Assembly (NCBI RefSeq): GCF_000773975.1
Contig: NZ_JRUQ01000044.1
Coordinates: 1 to 64,000 of the forward strand
DNA length: 64,000 bases
Source of the DNA: Erwinia typographi
GTDB taxonomy: Bacteria > Pseudomonadota > Gammaproteobacteria > Enterobacterales > Enterobacteriaceae
Direction of reading: 5' to 3'
Shown here: positions 38,781 to 48,818 of the stretch, one piece after another
How the letters are laid out: each line of letters begins with the position of its first letter
How positions within the stretch are numbered: the stretch's first letter is position 1
Notes under the pieces: generated by a model
The model's input: only the letters and a program-made list of their open reading frames with translations
What the model was told of the DNA's origin: nothing
Database searches by the model: none
Translations under genes and position numbers: made by a program

Positions 38781-41441
38781 ATGTTGCCATATAAATTTCC
38801 TCTGACATCAGGTAACGTCACGCGATTTTTTGTGATGTTTATCCTGGTGCTGCTGCTGGCGTCCGGATTTATGATCCACAACGCGGTCAATGCCTGGTTG
38901 ACCGACAAGCGCTATGCGATGGTGGATATTGCGCATACGATGCAAAAACGGATTGATACCTATCGCTTTGCGACCTGGCAGATTTATGAAAACCTGGCTG
39001 CCAATGCCGCCGGGACCCCACCTAATAGCCTGCAGGAGACCCGCCTGCGCCCGGACGTCTATTATCTTGAAAAAACGCGGCGTAAAACCGAATCTTTAAT
39101 CTTCGGATCGCACGACAGCAGCACGCTGGATATGACGCTGCGCATGTCCAACTATCTCGATACGCTTTGGGGGGCGGAAAACAGCACCTGGTCGATGTAC
39201 TTTCTGAACGGTCAGGATAACAGCCTGATTCTGGTCTCTACCCTGCCGCTGAAAGATATGGCGACCCGCTATAAAGAGAGTGCCATCAGCAATATTGTCG
39301 ACGCCCGCCGCGCCGAAATGCTGCAGCAGGCCAACGCCCTTGATGAACGTGAAAGCTTCTCGCCTCTGCGTCGCTTCACCTGGCAGAACGATCACTATTT
39401 TACCGTGCGAACGACCTTTAACCAGCCGGGGCATCTGGCTACCGTGGTGGCTTTCGATCTGCCGATTAACGATCTGATCCCGCAGAATATGCCGCTGGAG
39501 TACTTCCAGCTCAGGCAGGATGCAAACGGCACGCCGGGCAGCAGCGATCCGGAAGATCAGGCCAGCAGCACCAGCGTGACGCTGGCTAATCCGAATATAA
39601 ACATTGCCGCCTCGCTAACCAGCACCCCGCTACAACTGGTTTATCAGGTGCCGGTGGTCGGGCTGATTGTTGATACGCTTCGCAATCTGATGTGGCCGCT
39701 GCTGGCGAACCTCGCGCTGCTGCTACTCTCTCTGGCCGGTCTGTTCCTGCTGCGCCAGCAGTCGCTGCGTCCGAGCGAAAACCAAAGCGCCGAGCTGGAT
39801 TCACTCAGAGTGCTTAACGATGAAATTGTCAGCAGCCTGCCGGTTGGCCTGCTGGTTTACGACTTTGCCAATAACCGTACTATCATCAGCAACAAGATTG
39901 CCGAACATCTTCTGCCGCATCTTAATCTGCAGAAGATCATCAATATGTCGGATCAGCATCAGGGCGTACTGCAAGCCACCGTCAATAACGAAGTGTATGA
40001 AATTCGTCACGCGCGCAGCGTCCTCTCTCCCGGCACGCAGATCTTTATGATGCGCGACCAGGATCGTGAGCTGCTGGTGAACAAGAAGCTGCAAAAAGCT
40101 CAGCAGGTATTGGATAAGAGCCATCAGACGCGCCAGCAGCTGCTTCACAACCTGGGGCATGCGCTGAACCGTCCGCTGGATAACGTTATTGCGCGCCTTC
40201 AGGCAATTGGCGAAACGCACCCGGCTGAAGATATCAGCGAGATACTGACAGAGTCACAGGCGCTGAGCCGACTGGTTGACGATATCGTGCTGCTGAACCG
40301 CCTTGAAACCCATGACTGGGCGCCAGATGCAGGCTCCTTTACGCTGCAAAGCGTGCTCGACGATCTGGTGATGGAAGCGCTCCCTTCGCTACGCCGCAAG
40401 GGGCTGAAGCTGGTAGTCAGCAACCGTCTGAACAGCGATGAGAGCCGCTACGGCGACCGCCGGGCGATCTATAAAATTTTGACCACGCTGCTGCACTACT
40501 CCATCACCAGCACCAGTTGGGGGAGGATCAGCGTTGAAGCCTCTCATCCGGCCGATCGTCCGGATCTCCTGTTTATTGAGATTGTTGATACCGGCGCGGG
40601 ATTGCTGGTTGATGAGATGGGCAATACCGACTTCCCGTTCCTTGGCGAAACCAGCCAGGATCGCTTTGGTCAGGCCTCCGGGCTGGCGTTTTTCCTTTGC
40701 AAACAGCTGTGTAAACAGCTCGGCGGGCAGTTGGACATTGTCTCACGACCGGATATCGGTACCCGCTACAGCATTCAGATTCATGCTCCGCAGGAGCAGC
40801 AGCACGTTCAGGAAGAGAAGCTGCTGGAAGGCCTGACCACGCTGATAGATATCACCGTGGATGAGGTAAGAAAAATAGTGGTTCATCAACTGGAGAATTG
40901 GGGAGCAAGCTGTATGACCCCTGATGAACGCTTTTCGGGCCAGGATCATGATGTTCTGGTGACTGACGACCCGGTGCGCTTAAGACCATGGTCGTTACTG
41001 CTTACGGATGATGAAACGGGATTCAGCGCGCTGTCCCACGATCGTTACAGGGTCAACTTCAACATCAGCAGCGCGATGCAGGATGCGTTGATGCAGCTGA
41101 TTGAACAACAGCTGGCCCAGGATGAATCGGCAGAAGAGCCAGAGGAAGATCAGGATAGTGCACAGCTTTTTGCCCCTGGCTACTTCCAGCTCTTTGTTGA
41201 TACAGTACCAGATGATGTAAAGAGATTGTATAATGAGGCTGCGGAAGGGGATATGAGTTCTCTTGCTCAGACTGCACATCGCCTGAAAGGCGTGTTTGCC
41301 ATGCTCAACCTGACGCCAGGCAAGCAGCTTTGTGAAACGTTAGAACAACACATTACTGAGTGTGACGATTCAAACATCAAAAATACCACCGGTGAAATTG
41401 ACCACTACGTCAATAAACTGCTGCTGCAAGGTAACCAATAA
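38781..41441 (+). CDS. rcsD: Rcs phosphotransfer protein RcsD
   Basis: Inner-membrane intermediate of the Rcs envelope-stress phosphorelay, passing phosphate from RcsC to RcsB. The 886 residues comprise an N-terminal helix, a periplasmic sensor (about 45-300), a second helix, a degenerate histidine-kinase-like region (LGHALNRPLDN lacks the active His), an ABL domain, and the C-terminal HPt with His833 (AHRLKGVFAML). The stop codon lies one base before the rcsB ATG, so the two are co-translated. Length is near the 890 of E. coli. Confidence 0.95.
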   Translation: MLPYKFPLTSGNVTRFFVMFILVLLLASGFMIHNAVNAWLTDKRYAMVDIAHTMQKRIDTYRFATWQIYENLAANAAGTPPNSLQETRLRPDVYYLEKTRRKTESLIFGSHDSSTLDMTLRMSNYLDTLWGAENSTWSMYFLNGQDNSLILVSTLPLKDMATRYKESAISNIVDARRAEMLQQANALDERESFSPLRRFTWQNDHYFTVRTTFNQPGHLATVVAFDLPINDLIPQNMPLEYFQLRQDANGTPGSSDPEDQASSTSVTLANPNINIAASLTSTPLQLVYQVPVVGLIVDTLRNLMWPLLANLALLLLSLAGLFLLRQQSLRPSENQSAELDSLRVLNDEIVSSLPVGLLVYDFANNRTIISNKIAEHLLPHLNLQKIINMSDQHQGVLQATVNNEVYEIRHARSVLSPGTQIFMMRDQDRELLVNKKLQKAQQVLDKSHQTRQQLLHNLGHALNRPLDNVIARLQAIGETHPAEDISEILTESQALSRLVDDIVLLNRLETHDWAPDAGSFTLQSVLDDLVMEALPSLRRKGLKLVVSNRLNSDESRYGDRRAIYKILTTLLHYSITSTSWGRISVEASHPADRPDLLFIEIVDTGAGLLVDEMGNTDFPFLGETSQDRFGQASGLAFFLCKQLCKQLGGQLDIVSRPDIGTRYSIQIHAPQEQQHVQEEKLLEGLTTLIDITVDEVRKIVVHQLENWGASCMTPDERFSGQDHDVLVTDDPVRLRPWSLLLTDDETGFSALSHDRYRVNFNISSAMQDALMQLIEQQLAQDESAEEPEEDQDSAQLFAPGYFQLFVDTVPDDVKRLYNEAAEGDMSSLAQTAHRLKGVFAMLNLTPGKQLCETLEQHITECDDSNIKNTTGEIDHYVNKLLLQGNQ

Positions 41442-41442
41442 A

Positions 41443-42093
41443 ATGAACAACTTGAACGTAATTATTGCCGATGACCATCCGATTGTCCTGTTCGGTATTC
41501 GTAAGTCTCTCGAACAGATCGAATGGGTCAACGTAGTGGGTGAGTTCGAAGATTCCACAGCACTGATCAACAGCCTGTCAAAACTGGATGCGAACGTCTT
41601 GATCACCGACCTGTCAATGCCGGGCGAAAAGTATGGCGACGGCATTACGCTGATTAAGTACATTAAGCGCCACTATCCAGATTTGTCGATTATCGTTCTG
41701 ACCATGAACAACAACCCGGCCATTCTGAGCGCGGTGCTGGATCTGGATATCGAAGGGATTGTGCTGAAACAGGGCGCGCCTACCGATCTGCCAAAAGCGC
41801 TGGCTGCCCTGCAGAAAGGCAAAAAGTATACGCCGGACAGCGTAGCAAAACTGCTGGAGAAAATCAGTGCGGGTGGCTACGGCGACAAGCGCCTTTCGCC
41901 AAAAGAGAGCGAAGTTCTGCGCCTGTTTGCCGAAGGTTTCCTGGTCACCGAAATTGCCAAGAAGCTTAACCGCAGCATCAAAACCATCAGCAGCCAGAAG
42001 AAATCAGCGATGATGAAGCTGGGCGTGGAGAACGATATCGCTCTGCTGAACTATCTCTCTTCGGTCAGCAGTATGCCGGTCGAAAAAGATTAA
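41443..42093 (+). CDS. rcsB: Rcs response regulator RcsB
   Basis: NarL/FixJ-type regulator of capsule, motility and stress genes, acting as homodimer or with RcsA and other partners. The 216 residues contain a receiver with phospho-accepting Asp56 (LITDLSMPG) and a LuxR-type helix-turn-helix (LSPKESEVLRLFAEG, then TEIAKKLNRSIKTISSQK). The frame is open 81 bases further upstream inside rcsD, but MNNLNVIIADDHP is the invariant amino end. It is almost identical to E. coli RcsB. Confidence 0.98.
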   Translation: MNNLNVIIADDHPIVLFGIRKSLEQIEWVNVVGEFEDSTALINSLSKLDANVLITDLSMPGEKYGDGITLIKYIKRHYPDLSIIVLTMNNNPAILSAVLDLDIEGIVLKQGAPTDLPKALAALQKGKKYTPDSVAKLLEKISAGGYGDKRLSPKESEVLRLFAEGFLVTEIAKKLNRSIKTISSQKKSAMMKLGVENDIALLNYLSSVSSMPVEKD

Positions 42094-42110
42094 GCAACAT
42101 TCAGACAGCT

Positions 42111-42138
42111 AAAGGCGGAACCCTGTTCCGCCTTTTTT
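42111..42138. terminator. Bidirectional terminator between rcsB and rcsC
   Basis: AAAGGCGGAAC/GTTCCGCCTTT forms an 11-bp stem with a 3-base loop. It has A residues on the left and a T-run on the right, and serves the convergent rcsB and rcsC transcripts. Confidence 0.93.
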
Positions 42139-42149
42139 ATTGCCGCGCG

Positions 42150-44999
42150 CTATTCCCTGCCCTTCCTGACCCGCTCAGCATAGAATGCCAGCGCCTGCTG
42201 TAGCGTATCCATCGTCACCGGTTTCGACAGACAATTATCCATACCCGATTCCATACAGCGCTGTTTCTCTTCCGCCAGCGCGTTGGCGGTTACGCCGACC
42301 ACCGGGAACGTCAGCCCAAGCTGGCGCAGACGCTGCGTAAGGCGATAGCCATCCATATTCGGCATGTTCACGTCGGTCAGCACAATATCGATGTCACTGC
42401 GGCTCAGCACGTTCAGCGCATCAACGCCATCCTGCGCCGTCTTCACCCTGTAGCCGAGGGATCCCAGCTGATCGGACAGCAGCATACGGTTGATCGGGTG
42501 ATCGTCCACCACGAGGATCAGGATATCCTCGTTGCTTGCGCGGTTCTCGTCGGTTTCAGGTACGCCGGTCAGCGCATCCGGCATCTCCACCTCGACGCGA
42601 TAAATCCGCCCCAGTAACGCAGGCAGCTCATGCGGCGTGGTAGTGCCGTAAACCCAGCGGCCTGATGCCAACTCCTGTGGGCCGCCGTTATGGCTCCCAT
42701 CGAAGCGGATTGCCGCCCGCAGCGCATGTTGGGGCTGATAATCATAATCCGTTACCACAACATCATCAGGGCCGCAGCATCCTTCCTGGAAACGCTGCAC
42801 GCTAATCCCGTGCTCCTGAAGGAGTTTCTCCAGGAAACTGGCCAGCCCGTCATTTCGCAGCTCCAGCCAGCAGCGTTTGTCCTGTAATCCCTCGTGCAGG
42901 ACCGGCGCCATCACCTGGCTGTTGTACAGCGGAATACGCACCACAAACTGGCTGCCCATTCCCGGCTCGGAATCGACCTCAATATCGCCATCCATCATAT
43001 TGATCAGCTTTTCACAGATAGCCAGCCCGAGTCCCGTGCCCTGGAAATTACGCTGCACGCCCGAACCCACCTGGAAGAAAGGATCGAACAGGCGGGTAAT
43101 TTCCTTCGCCGGAATGCCCACGCCGGTATCGCGCACCCTGAAAGCCAGATAGCCATCTTTGACAAAAACATGCAGGATAATGCCGCCGGTATGGGTAAAT
43201 TTGATGGCGTTATTTAGCAGGTTAGAGATGACCTGCTGAAGGCGTAGCGGATCGCCGTCCAGCGTCACCGGGACGTCGCTGTCAATAAAGCACCAGAGCG
43301 TCAGCCGTTTCTTCACCACCATCGCCAGATAGTTGGAGGAAATATGCGCGATCACCTCGCGCGGAGAAAATTCCCTTGGCTCGATGCGCAGCTGCTCTGA
43401 TTCGATTTTTGAGAAATCAAGAATATCGCTGATGATCTTCAGCAGCAGGCTGGAGGAGTTATTCATTGCCGTCACCAGCGACTCCACGCCCTGCGGTAAG
43501 GATTTGGTTTGCAGCAGGTCAAGGTTGCCGATGATGCCGTACAGCGGCGTGCGCAGTTCGTGGCTGACGGTAGCGAGGAACATCGACTTCGACTGGCTGG
43601 CCTGTTCGGCGGCGTGAGCCATTTCCTGGAGCGACTCCTCCATCTTCACGCGGGCGCTGACATCCACCAGAACACAGATCGCCACGTTCTCATTACGGTA
43701 ACGCGAATGGACAAAGCTGATTTGCAGGTTGGTGTTGCTGCCGGTCAGCACGTCGACAAAATTCACCTGCTGGCCGCAGATAATTTCCGTCAGCCTCTGC
43801 CGGTCCTCCTGCGTCAGCATCGTCAGATAATTGTGCGCCAGCTCATTACTGAGAATGTTAGTACCGTCGCTGGTGCGCAGAATGCAAATGCCCACCGGCG
43901 CAGAAGCGACGATTTTACGGTTAAACTGTTCGTGCTCTTCGAGGCGATGAGCGTTGTCCTCCGCAGGCAAAAACATGCGGCGCTCGAATAGCCAGGCCAG
44001 GGTAAAGAGGATTATCGCACTGATCGTGTTCAGCAGAATGGCATTGATGATCAGTACCTTGAGCTTGGCAATCAGCTCGCCCGTGGCAACCGAATAGACC
44101 ACGCTAAGACCGGAAGGCATCAACGTTTTCTTTAGCACCAGCTGTTTGTAGCCGTTCATATAGCCAAACCAGCTGTTTTCGTCCGGCAGGTCATCCAGCG
44201 AAATTCCCCCGCTGCCACGGGAAGAGGACATCAGCCGCTGGTTATTGGCATCAATAATCGTAGTGGTCACCGGGTAACTGCCCGGCGTGACGAAATCGTC
44301 CATGCGAATGGTTTGCTCTATTCCCAGCAGTGCCGCCATTTTATTAGCGACATAGATCGGCGTAATCAGGTAGTAGTAGCCAACGCCCTGCTGGGCTGAA
44401 GGAGAGACCCAAACGATGCTGCTTTTGCGCTCTTCATCGTTGCCGTTACGGTATTTGAGGATCCGCTCGTGCAGGGATTTCAGCGCCCGCTCGCGGTTAG
44501 CCGAAGCATTCCCCACGCCGAAGTCCGCCAGGCACAGGCTTTCTCCGCCGACGAAGAAAACGCGGTTCAGCTCGTAGGCAGAAGCAAAGTTCTCTTTCCA
44601 GTAGTGCAGAAAATAGCTCAGCGACTCCAGCGAGTTACGCCAGGCATTACTCATTGAGCTACAGTCTGAATCGGAATAGAGAGGATAGAACTGCGGCAGC
44701 GTGGTTTTACCGGGAAACACCCCGTTCAGCACGTCAAGGCCGTTAGCCGAGGCGTTGAGCCGGTTTTCCGCAATATATTTCAATTCGCGGGTAACGTCCG
44801 CGGAGTGGCGAACATACCACTGAGCCTGCTCAAAGTTAGCGCCAAGTTCCTGGCGTACCTGAGATTCCTTCTCGTGCAGCACGTTAATAATATAAAACGT
44901 CGTCAGCAACGCTCCTAATGACCACAGCATAAGCGCCAGCGCCCTGAACAGATAGCGGGAGATCCTTAGCGTGGTTCTGAACGAGACAAGATATTTCAA
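42150..44999 (-). CDS. rcsC: Rcs hybrid sensor histidine kinase RcsC
   Basis: Inner-membrane hybrid kinase at the head of the Rcs phosphorelay. The 949 residues, the same length as E. coli, comprise two N-terminal helices around a periplasmic domain (about 45-310), a PAS-like linker, a HisKA domain with FLATVSHELRTPLYG near residue 475, an ATPase domain with GTGLGLAI, the RcsC-specific ABL domain, and a C-terminal receiver with Asp876 (VLTDVNMPNMDG). It is convergent with rcsDB, as in E. coli. Confidence 0.96.
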   Translation of the reverse strand: MKYLVSFRTTLRISRYLFRALALMLWSLGALLTTFYIINVLHEKESQVRQELGANFEQAQWYVRHSADVTRELKYIAENRLNASANGLDVLNGVFPGKTTLPQFYPLYSDSDCSSMSNAWRNSLESLSYFLHYWKENFASAYELNRVFFVGGESLCLADFGVGNASANRERALKSLHERILKYRNGNDEERKSSIVWVSPSAQQGVGYYYLITPIYVANKMAALLGIEQTIRMDDFVTPGSYPVTTTIIDANNQRLMSSSRGSGGISLDDLPDENSWFGYMNGYKQLVLKKTLMPSGLSVVYSVATGELIAKLKVLIINAILLNTISAIILFTLAWLFERRMFLPAEDNAHRLEEHEQFNRKIVASAPVGICILRTSDGTNILSNELAHNYLTMLTQEDRQRLTEIICGQQVNFVDVLTGSNTNLQISFVHSRYRNENVAICVLVDVSARVKMEESLQEMAHAAEQASQSKSMFLATVSHELRTPLYGIIGNLDLLQTKSLPQGVESLVTAMNNSSSLLLKIISDILDFSKIESEQLRIEPREFSPREVIAHISSNYLAMVVKKRLTLWCFIDSDVPVTLDGDPLRLQQVISNLLNNAIKFTHTGGIILHVFVKDGYLAFRVRDTGVGIPAKEITRLFDPFFQVGSGVQRNFQGTGLGLAICEKLINMMDGDIEVDSEPGMGSQFVVRIPLYNSQVMAPVLHEGLQDKRCWLELRNDGLASFLEKLLQEHGISVQRFQEGCCGPDDVVVTDYDYQPQHALRAAIRFDGSHNGGPQELASGRWVYGTTTPHELPALLGRIYRVEVEMPDALTGVPETDENRASNEDILILVVDDHPINRMLLSDQLGSLGYRVKTAQDGVDALNVLSRSDIDIVLTDVNMPNMDGYRLTQRLRQLGLTFPVVGVTANALAEEKQRCMESGMDNCLSKPVTMDTLQQALAFYAERVRKGRE

Positions 45000-45084
45000 G
45001 CGAAACCTATAGTGGCGACGGGACAGAGTGATAAATTTTATCCCGCTACAGTACCGTCAGACTGGGAAAAAAGCCAGTTGCCAC

Positions 45085-45123
45085 GGTTTGCGTGACGCAC
45101 AAAAAAGACCCGTTACGCAAACC
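45085..45123. repeat. 13-bp inverted repeat between rcsC and the unknown locus
   Basis: GGTTTGCGTGACG pairs with CGTTACGCAAACC (one wobble) around a 13-base A-rich loop. On the minus strand it follows the stop of the 62-codon frame and would precede rcsC. The T-run is inside the loop, so it is not a standard terminator. Confidence 0.6.
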
Positions 45124-45146
45124 AGTTTTGCAAAAGCGAATGTCGC

Positions 45147-45335
45147 TCAGCAGCCAGTGGGAAACGGCTTAACCGGCTGTAGATCTCCGAACCCGCCCTG
45201 CTTACGCACCTGTAGCAAGAGCGCTTCGGCGTTCTCCTGCATGCAAGCCAACGCAAGCGCGATGACTTTGTCTCGGGCTTCGTTTGAAGGTGACGCTGAG
45301 GGGATTGGGATGAGTCCATTTTTTTTCGATAACAT
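45147..45335 (-). CDS. Hypothetical protein overlapping the 3' end of the preceding frame (62 residues)
   Basis: Starts MLSKKNGLIPIPSAS and has an acidic-hydrophobic helix core (EARDKVIALALACMQENAEALLL). A perfect AGGAGG lies six bases before its ATG. It overlaps the 199-codon frame by 134 bases in another frame, across an eight-A run at 45319-45326. In the overlap this frame has more G/C at third codon positions than the longer frame, which argues that it is the translated one. It is either a separate coupled gene or the true C-terminus of the upstream gene after a frameshift. The family is not recognised. Confidence 0.55.
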   Translation of the reverse strand: MLSKKNGLIPIPSASPSNEARDKVIALALACMQENAEALLLQVRKQGGFGDLQPVKPFPTGC

Positions 45336-45801
45336 AAAGTGCCTCCTGCCTGTATGTTTGATGATAATAATAACCTACGTCTTCGGCATGTCGGAGAAGT
45401 AAACGGTGGTAGAGCTTGCCCAGATTTTCTCTCACCGCTACAGCAACCAGAATCCCACTGGATTGCTTCGCCATGAAATCCTGCATAGCTGCGCCAATAC
45501 CTTCTACCATCAGCTGCTCCAGCTCTTTTCGGGTGTACATCATACTGCTGTCCGCCCTGAACAGATCCGTTCGACTAGCTGAGAATACCGCATCCAGCGG
45601 ATAAAAACTAACCATCCATGCTGAGTATTCAAGATATTTTTTTGGCCAGTGATAAGTGAAAAGCGAATACATAGCGAGGTGTAGTGGACCGATCTCCACT
45701 ATGTATTCTCTCGTTGCGTAACGCTTTTTTCTTACGCTGACCAGGTATCCTTTTCCTTCTCGTAAAAGCGATAGAGTCGAACTGTTAACCTTAATATCCA
45801 T
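45202..45801 (-). CDS. Hypothetical protein of the rcsC-gyrA accessory locus (199 residues)
   Basis: The family is not recognised. The frame starts MDIKVNSSTLSLLREGKGYL behind an AAGGAGAG ribosome site. The first 160 residues look like a real soluble protein, rich in Tyr, Leu and basic residues (MYSLFTYHWPKKYLEYSAW; KLYHRLLLRHAEDVGYYYH). The last 35 or so, after the run of eight A at 45319-45326, look like out-of-frame translation. Codons such as AGA, ATA and CTA are frequent and GC is lower than in neighbouring genes, so recent transfer is likely. E. coli has unrelated genes between rcsC and gyrA. Confidence 0.6.
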   Translation of the reverse strand: MDIKVNSSTLSLLREGKGYLVSVRKKRYATREYIVEIGPLHLAMYSLFTYHWPKKYLEYSAWMVSFYPLDAVFSASRTDLFRADSSMMYTRKELEQLMVEGIGAAMQDFMAKQSSGILVAVAVRENLGKLYHRLLLRHAEDVGYYYHQTYRQEALYVIEKKWTHPNPLSVTFKRSPRQSHRACVGLHAGERRSALATGA

Positions 45802-45912
45802 GAGCCACTCTCCTTAGTGAGCCCCTGGTATACCCGGTCGCTTTTTGGTTGTCAGATTACGATTTTTGTTTTGCGCACCCTTTTCCAGATTTTATTTTCC
45901 GGGATTCAGGCA

Positions 45913-45941
45913 TAAAAAAAGGCCGGTTCAGGGAACCGGCC
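45913..45941 (-). terminator. gyrA terminator
   Basis: GGCCGGTTC/GAACCGGCC forms a 9-bp stem with a 3-base loop, followed on the minus strand by seven T residues. It lies about 20 bases after the gyrA stop. Confidence 0.93.
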
Positions 45942-45964
45942 TCTGGCGCTACCAGCACTGAGGA

Positions 45965-48628
45965 TTACTCGTCCTCGTCGCCTGGCGCTTCATCTTCACT
46001 GTCCAGTTCCGCTGCGTCGTCGTCATTTTCGACCTCAGGGGCGATATCCTCATCCCCTTCCGCAACGCTGCCATCGATAGCATCGAGCTCTTCTTCTGCT
46101 ACCGGTTCGGCCACGCGCTGCAGGCCAACCACGTTTTCATCTTCCGCGGTGCGGATCAGAATAACACCCTGGGTGTTACGCCCAACCACACTCACCTCAG
46201 AAACGCGGGTACGAACCAGCGTGCCAGCATCGGTGATCATCATGATCTGATCGCTGTCGACAACCTGAACCGCACCAATCACCGGTCCGTTACGCTCAGT
46301 CACTTTGATCGAGATAACGCCCTGGGTTGCGCGTGATTTGGTTGGGTACTCGGTGTTACTGGTACGCTTGCCGTAACCGTTCTGAGTGACGGTAAGGATC
46401 GCGCCATCATCACGAGGGACGATCAGGGACACAACGCGATCGCCTTCCGCCAGCCTGATACCCCGCACGCCGGAAGCGGTACGGCCCATGGCGCGTACGG
46501 CGGTTTCCGCGAAGCGCACCACTTTACCCGCCGCAGAGAACAGCATCGCCTCGTCGCCGCCGTTAGTCAGCGACACGCCAATCAGTTCGTCGTCGTCACG
46601 CAGATTGACGGCGATAATCCCGGCGCTGCGCGGACGGCTGAACTCGGTCAGCGCAGTTTTCTTCACGGTACCGCAAGCGGTAGCCATAAAGATGTTCCAC
46701 CCTTCCGCATATTCACGCACCGGCAGGATCGCGGTGATACGTTCGTTCGCTTCCAGCGGCAGCAGGTTGACGATTGGACGCCCACGCGCGCCGCGGCTCG
46801 CTTCAGGCAGCTGATAAACCTTCATCCAGTACAGGCGGCCACGGCTTGAGAAGCAGAGGATGGTGTCGTGGGTGTTGGCCACCAGCAGGCGGTCAATAAA
46901 GTCTTCTTCTTTAATACGTGCCGCAGACTTGCCTTTACCACCACGACGCTGTGCTTCGTAGTCGGTCAGAGGCTGATACTTCACGTAGCCCTGGTGAGAC
47001 AGGGTAACAACAACGTCTTCCTCGTTGATCAGGTCTTCGATGTTGATATCGGCGCTGTTGGCGGTGATTTCAGTACGGCGCTTGTCGCCAAACTGATCGC
47101 GAATCAGCTCAAGCTCTTCGCGAATCACTTCCATCAGGCGCTCTGCGCTTTCCAGAATGCGAATCAGCTCGGCAATCTGCTCCAGCAACTCTTTGTACTC
47201 GTCCAGCAGCTTCTCATGCTCAAGGCCGGTCAGCTTCTGCAAACGCAGATCCAGAATCGCCTGAGCCTGCGGCTCGGTCAGGTAGTACTGGCCGTCGCGG
47301 ATACCGAACTCTTCTTCCAGCCACTCAGGGCGCGCGGCATTATCGCCCGCACGTTCCAGCATAGCCGAAACATTACCCAGCTCCCACGGACGTGCGACCA
47401 GCCCAGCTTTAGCTTCGGCCGGAGTAGCGGCATGGCGAATCAGCTCGATAATGGGGTCGATGTTCGCCAGCGCAATTGCCAGCGCTTCCAGGATATGCGC
47501 ACGGTCGCGCGCTTTGCGCAGTTCAAAGATAGTACGGCGCGTCACCACTTCGCGACGGTGGCGCACGAAGGCTTCCAGAATGTCCTTCAGCGGCATAATT
47601 TTTGGCTGTCCCTGATGCAGGGCAACCATGTTAATACCGAAAGACGTTTGCAGCTGAGTCAGCGAGTAGAGGTTGTTCAGCACCACTTCGCCAACCGCAT
47701 CGCGCTTGACCTCAACGACGATACGCATACCGTCCTTGTCAGATTCGTCGCGCAGCGCGCTGATCCCTTCCAGACGCTTCTCTTTCACCAGCTCCGCGAT
47801 TTTCTCGATCAGGCGGGCTTTGTTCACCTGATAAGGAATTTCGTGAATGACGATGGTCTCACGGCCGGTTTTGGCGTCGGTTTCCACTTCGCCACGGGCG
47901 CGGATGTAAATTTTTCCACGGCCGGTACGGTAGGCCTCTTCAATCCCCCGGCGACCGTTGATGATGGCGGCGGTTGGGAAATCCGGTCCCGGTATGTGCT
48001 CCATCAGCCCTTCAACGCTGATGTTCTCATCGTCAATGTAGGCAAGGCAGCCGCTGATCACTTCAGTCAGGTTGTGCGGAGGAATGTTGGTCGCCATGCC
48101 CACGGCAATACCGGACGCGCCGTTGATCAGCAGGTTCGGGATGCGGGTTGGCATCACTTCAGGGATCTGCTCGGTGCCGTCATAGTTAGGCACGAAGTCG
48201 ACAGTTTCTTTTTCCAGATCCGCCAGCAGCTCGTGAGCAATTTTGGCCATGCGTACTTCGGTATAACGCATTGCGGCGGCGGAGTCGCCATCAACGGAAC
48301 CGAAGTTACCCTGACCATCTACCAGCATGTAGCGCAGCGAGAACGGCTGCGCCATACGGACAATGGTGTCGTACACGGCACTGTCGCCGTGAGGGTGATA
48401 TTTACCGATCACATCGCCGACTACACGGGCGGATTTTTTATAAGGTTTGTTCCAGTCATTACCCAACACGTTCATGGCGTAGAGCACGCGACGGTGTACT
48501 GGTTTCAGGCCATCGCGAACGTCTGGCAACGCACGGCCAACGATGACCGACATGGCATAATCGAGGTAGGAGTTTTTTAACTCTTCTTCAATATTGACCG
48601 GTGTGATTTCTCTGGCCAGGTCACTCAT
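45965..48628 (-). CDS. gyrA: DNA gyrase subunit A
   Basis: DNA-cleaving subunit of gyrase, which introduces negative supercoils with GyrB. The 887 residues include the winged-helix/tower core with catalytic Tyr122 (AAAMRYTE) and a C-terminal beta-pinwheel with the GyrA box QRRGGKG near residue 560. An acidic tail ([10 protein letters not shown]) follows and makes it slightly longer than E. coli GyrA (875). Ser83 and Asp87 in [10 protein letters not shown] are the wild-type quinolone-sensitive residues. Confidence 0.98.
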   Translation of the reverse strand: MSDLAREITPVNIEEELKNSYLDYAMSVIVGRALPDVRDGLKPVHRRVLYAMNVLGNDWNKPYKKSARVVGDVIGKYHPHGDSAVYDTIVRMAQPFSLRYMLVDGQGNFGSVDGDSAAAMRYTEVRMAKIAHELLADLEKETVDFVPNYDGTEQIPEVMPTRIPNLLINGASGIAVGMATNIPPHNLTEVISGCLAYIDDENISVEGLMEHIPGPDFPTAAIINGRRGIEEAYRTGRGKIYIRARGEVETDAKTGRETIVIHEIPYQVNKARLIEKIAELVKEKRLEGISALRDESDKDGMRIVVEVKRDAVGEVVLNNLYSLTQLQTSFGINMVALHQGQPKIMPLKDILEAFVRHRREVVTRRTIFELRKARDRAHILEALAIALANIDPIIELIRHAATPAEAKAGLVARPWELGNVSAMLERAGDNAARPEWLEEEFGIRDGQYYLTEPQAQAILDLRLQKLTGLEHEKLLDEYKELLEQIAELIRILESAERLMEVIREELELIRDQFGDKRRTEITANSADINIEDLINEEDVVVTLSHQGYVKYQPLTDYEAQRRGGKGKSAARIKEEDFIDRLLVANTHDTILCFSSRGRLYWMKVYQLPEASRGARGRPIVNLLPLEANERITAILPVREYAEGWNIFMATACGTVKKTALTEFSRPRSAGIIAVNLRDDDELIGVSLTNGGDEAMLFSAAGKVVRFAETAVRAMGRTASGVRGIRLAEGDRVVSLIVPRDDGAILTVTQNGYGKRTSNTEYPTKSRATQGVISIKVTERNGPVIGAVQVVDSDQIMMITDAGTLVRTRVSEVSVVGRNTQGVILIRTAEDENVVGLQRVAEPVAEEELDAIDGSVAEGDEDIAPEVENDDDAAELDSEDEAPGDEDE

Positions 48629-48818
48629 GGAGGCACTTTCCTTTTAATTTTACCCGGATTCAAAGGTGCGAAAGTATATCACCTTTAGGCCTGGTGGTGA
48701 ATGGAAAGCGTCGTTTTGACCGCTTTAATGCACGCTAATTTGGCAGAATGCCGGGTGCTGCACATTCCCTCAAGGAAACAGGTATACTGCCGGCAGACTT
48801 TTAGCGAGCGAGACACCT

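Noticed and set aside
41362-41442. Longer rcsB start inside rcsD
   Set aside because: The added 27 residues are out-of-frame rcsD sequence. The invariant RcsB amino end begins at 41443.
45113-45319. Third frame of 68 codons across the rcsC-gyrA overlap
   Set aside because: It begins at the ATG just after the A-run, without its own ribosome site, and is Arg/Ser/Cys-rich as expected of a wrong frame.
46868-48580. 570-codon frame opposite gyrA
   Set aside because: Antisense shadow of a certain gene. The product has no recognisable fold and a codon-mirror composition.
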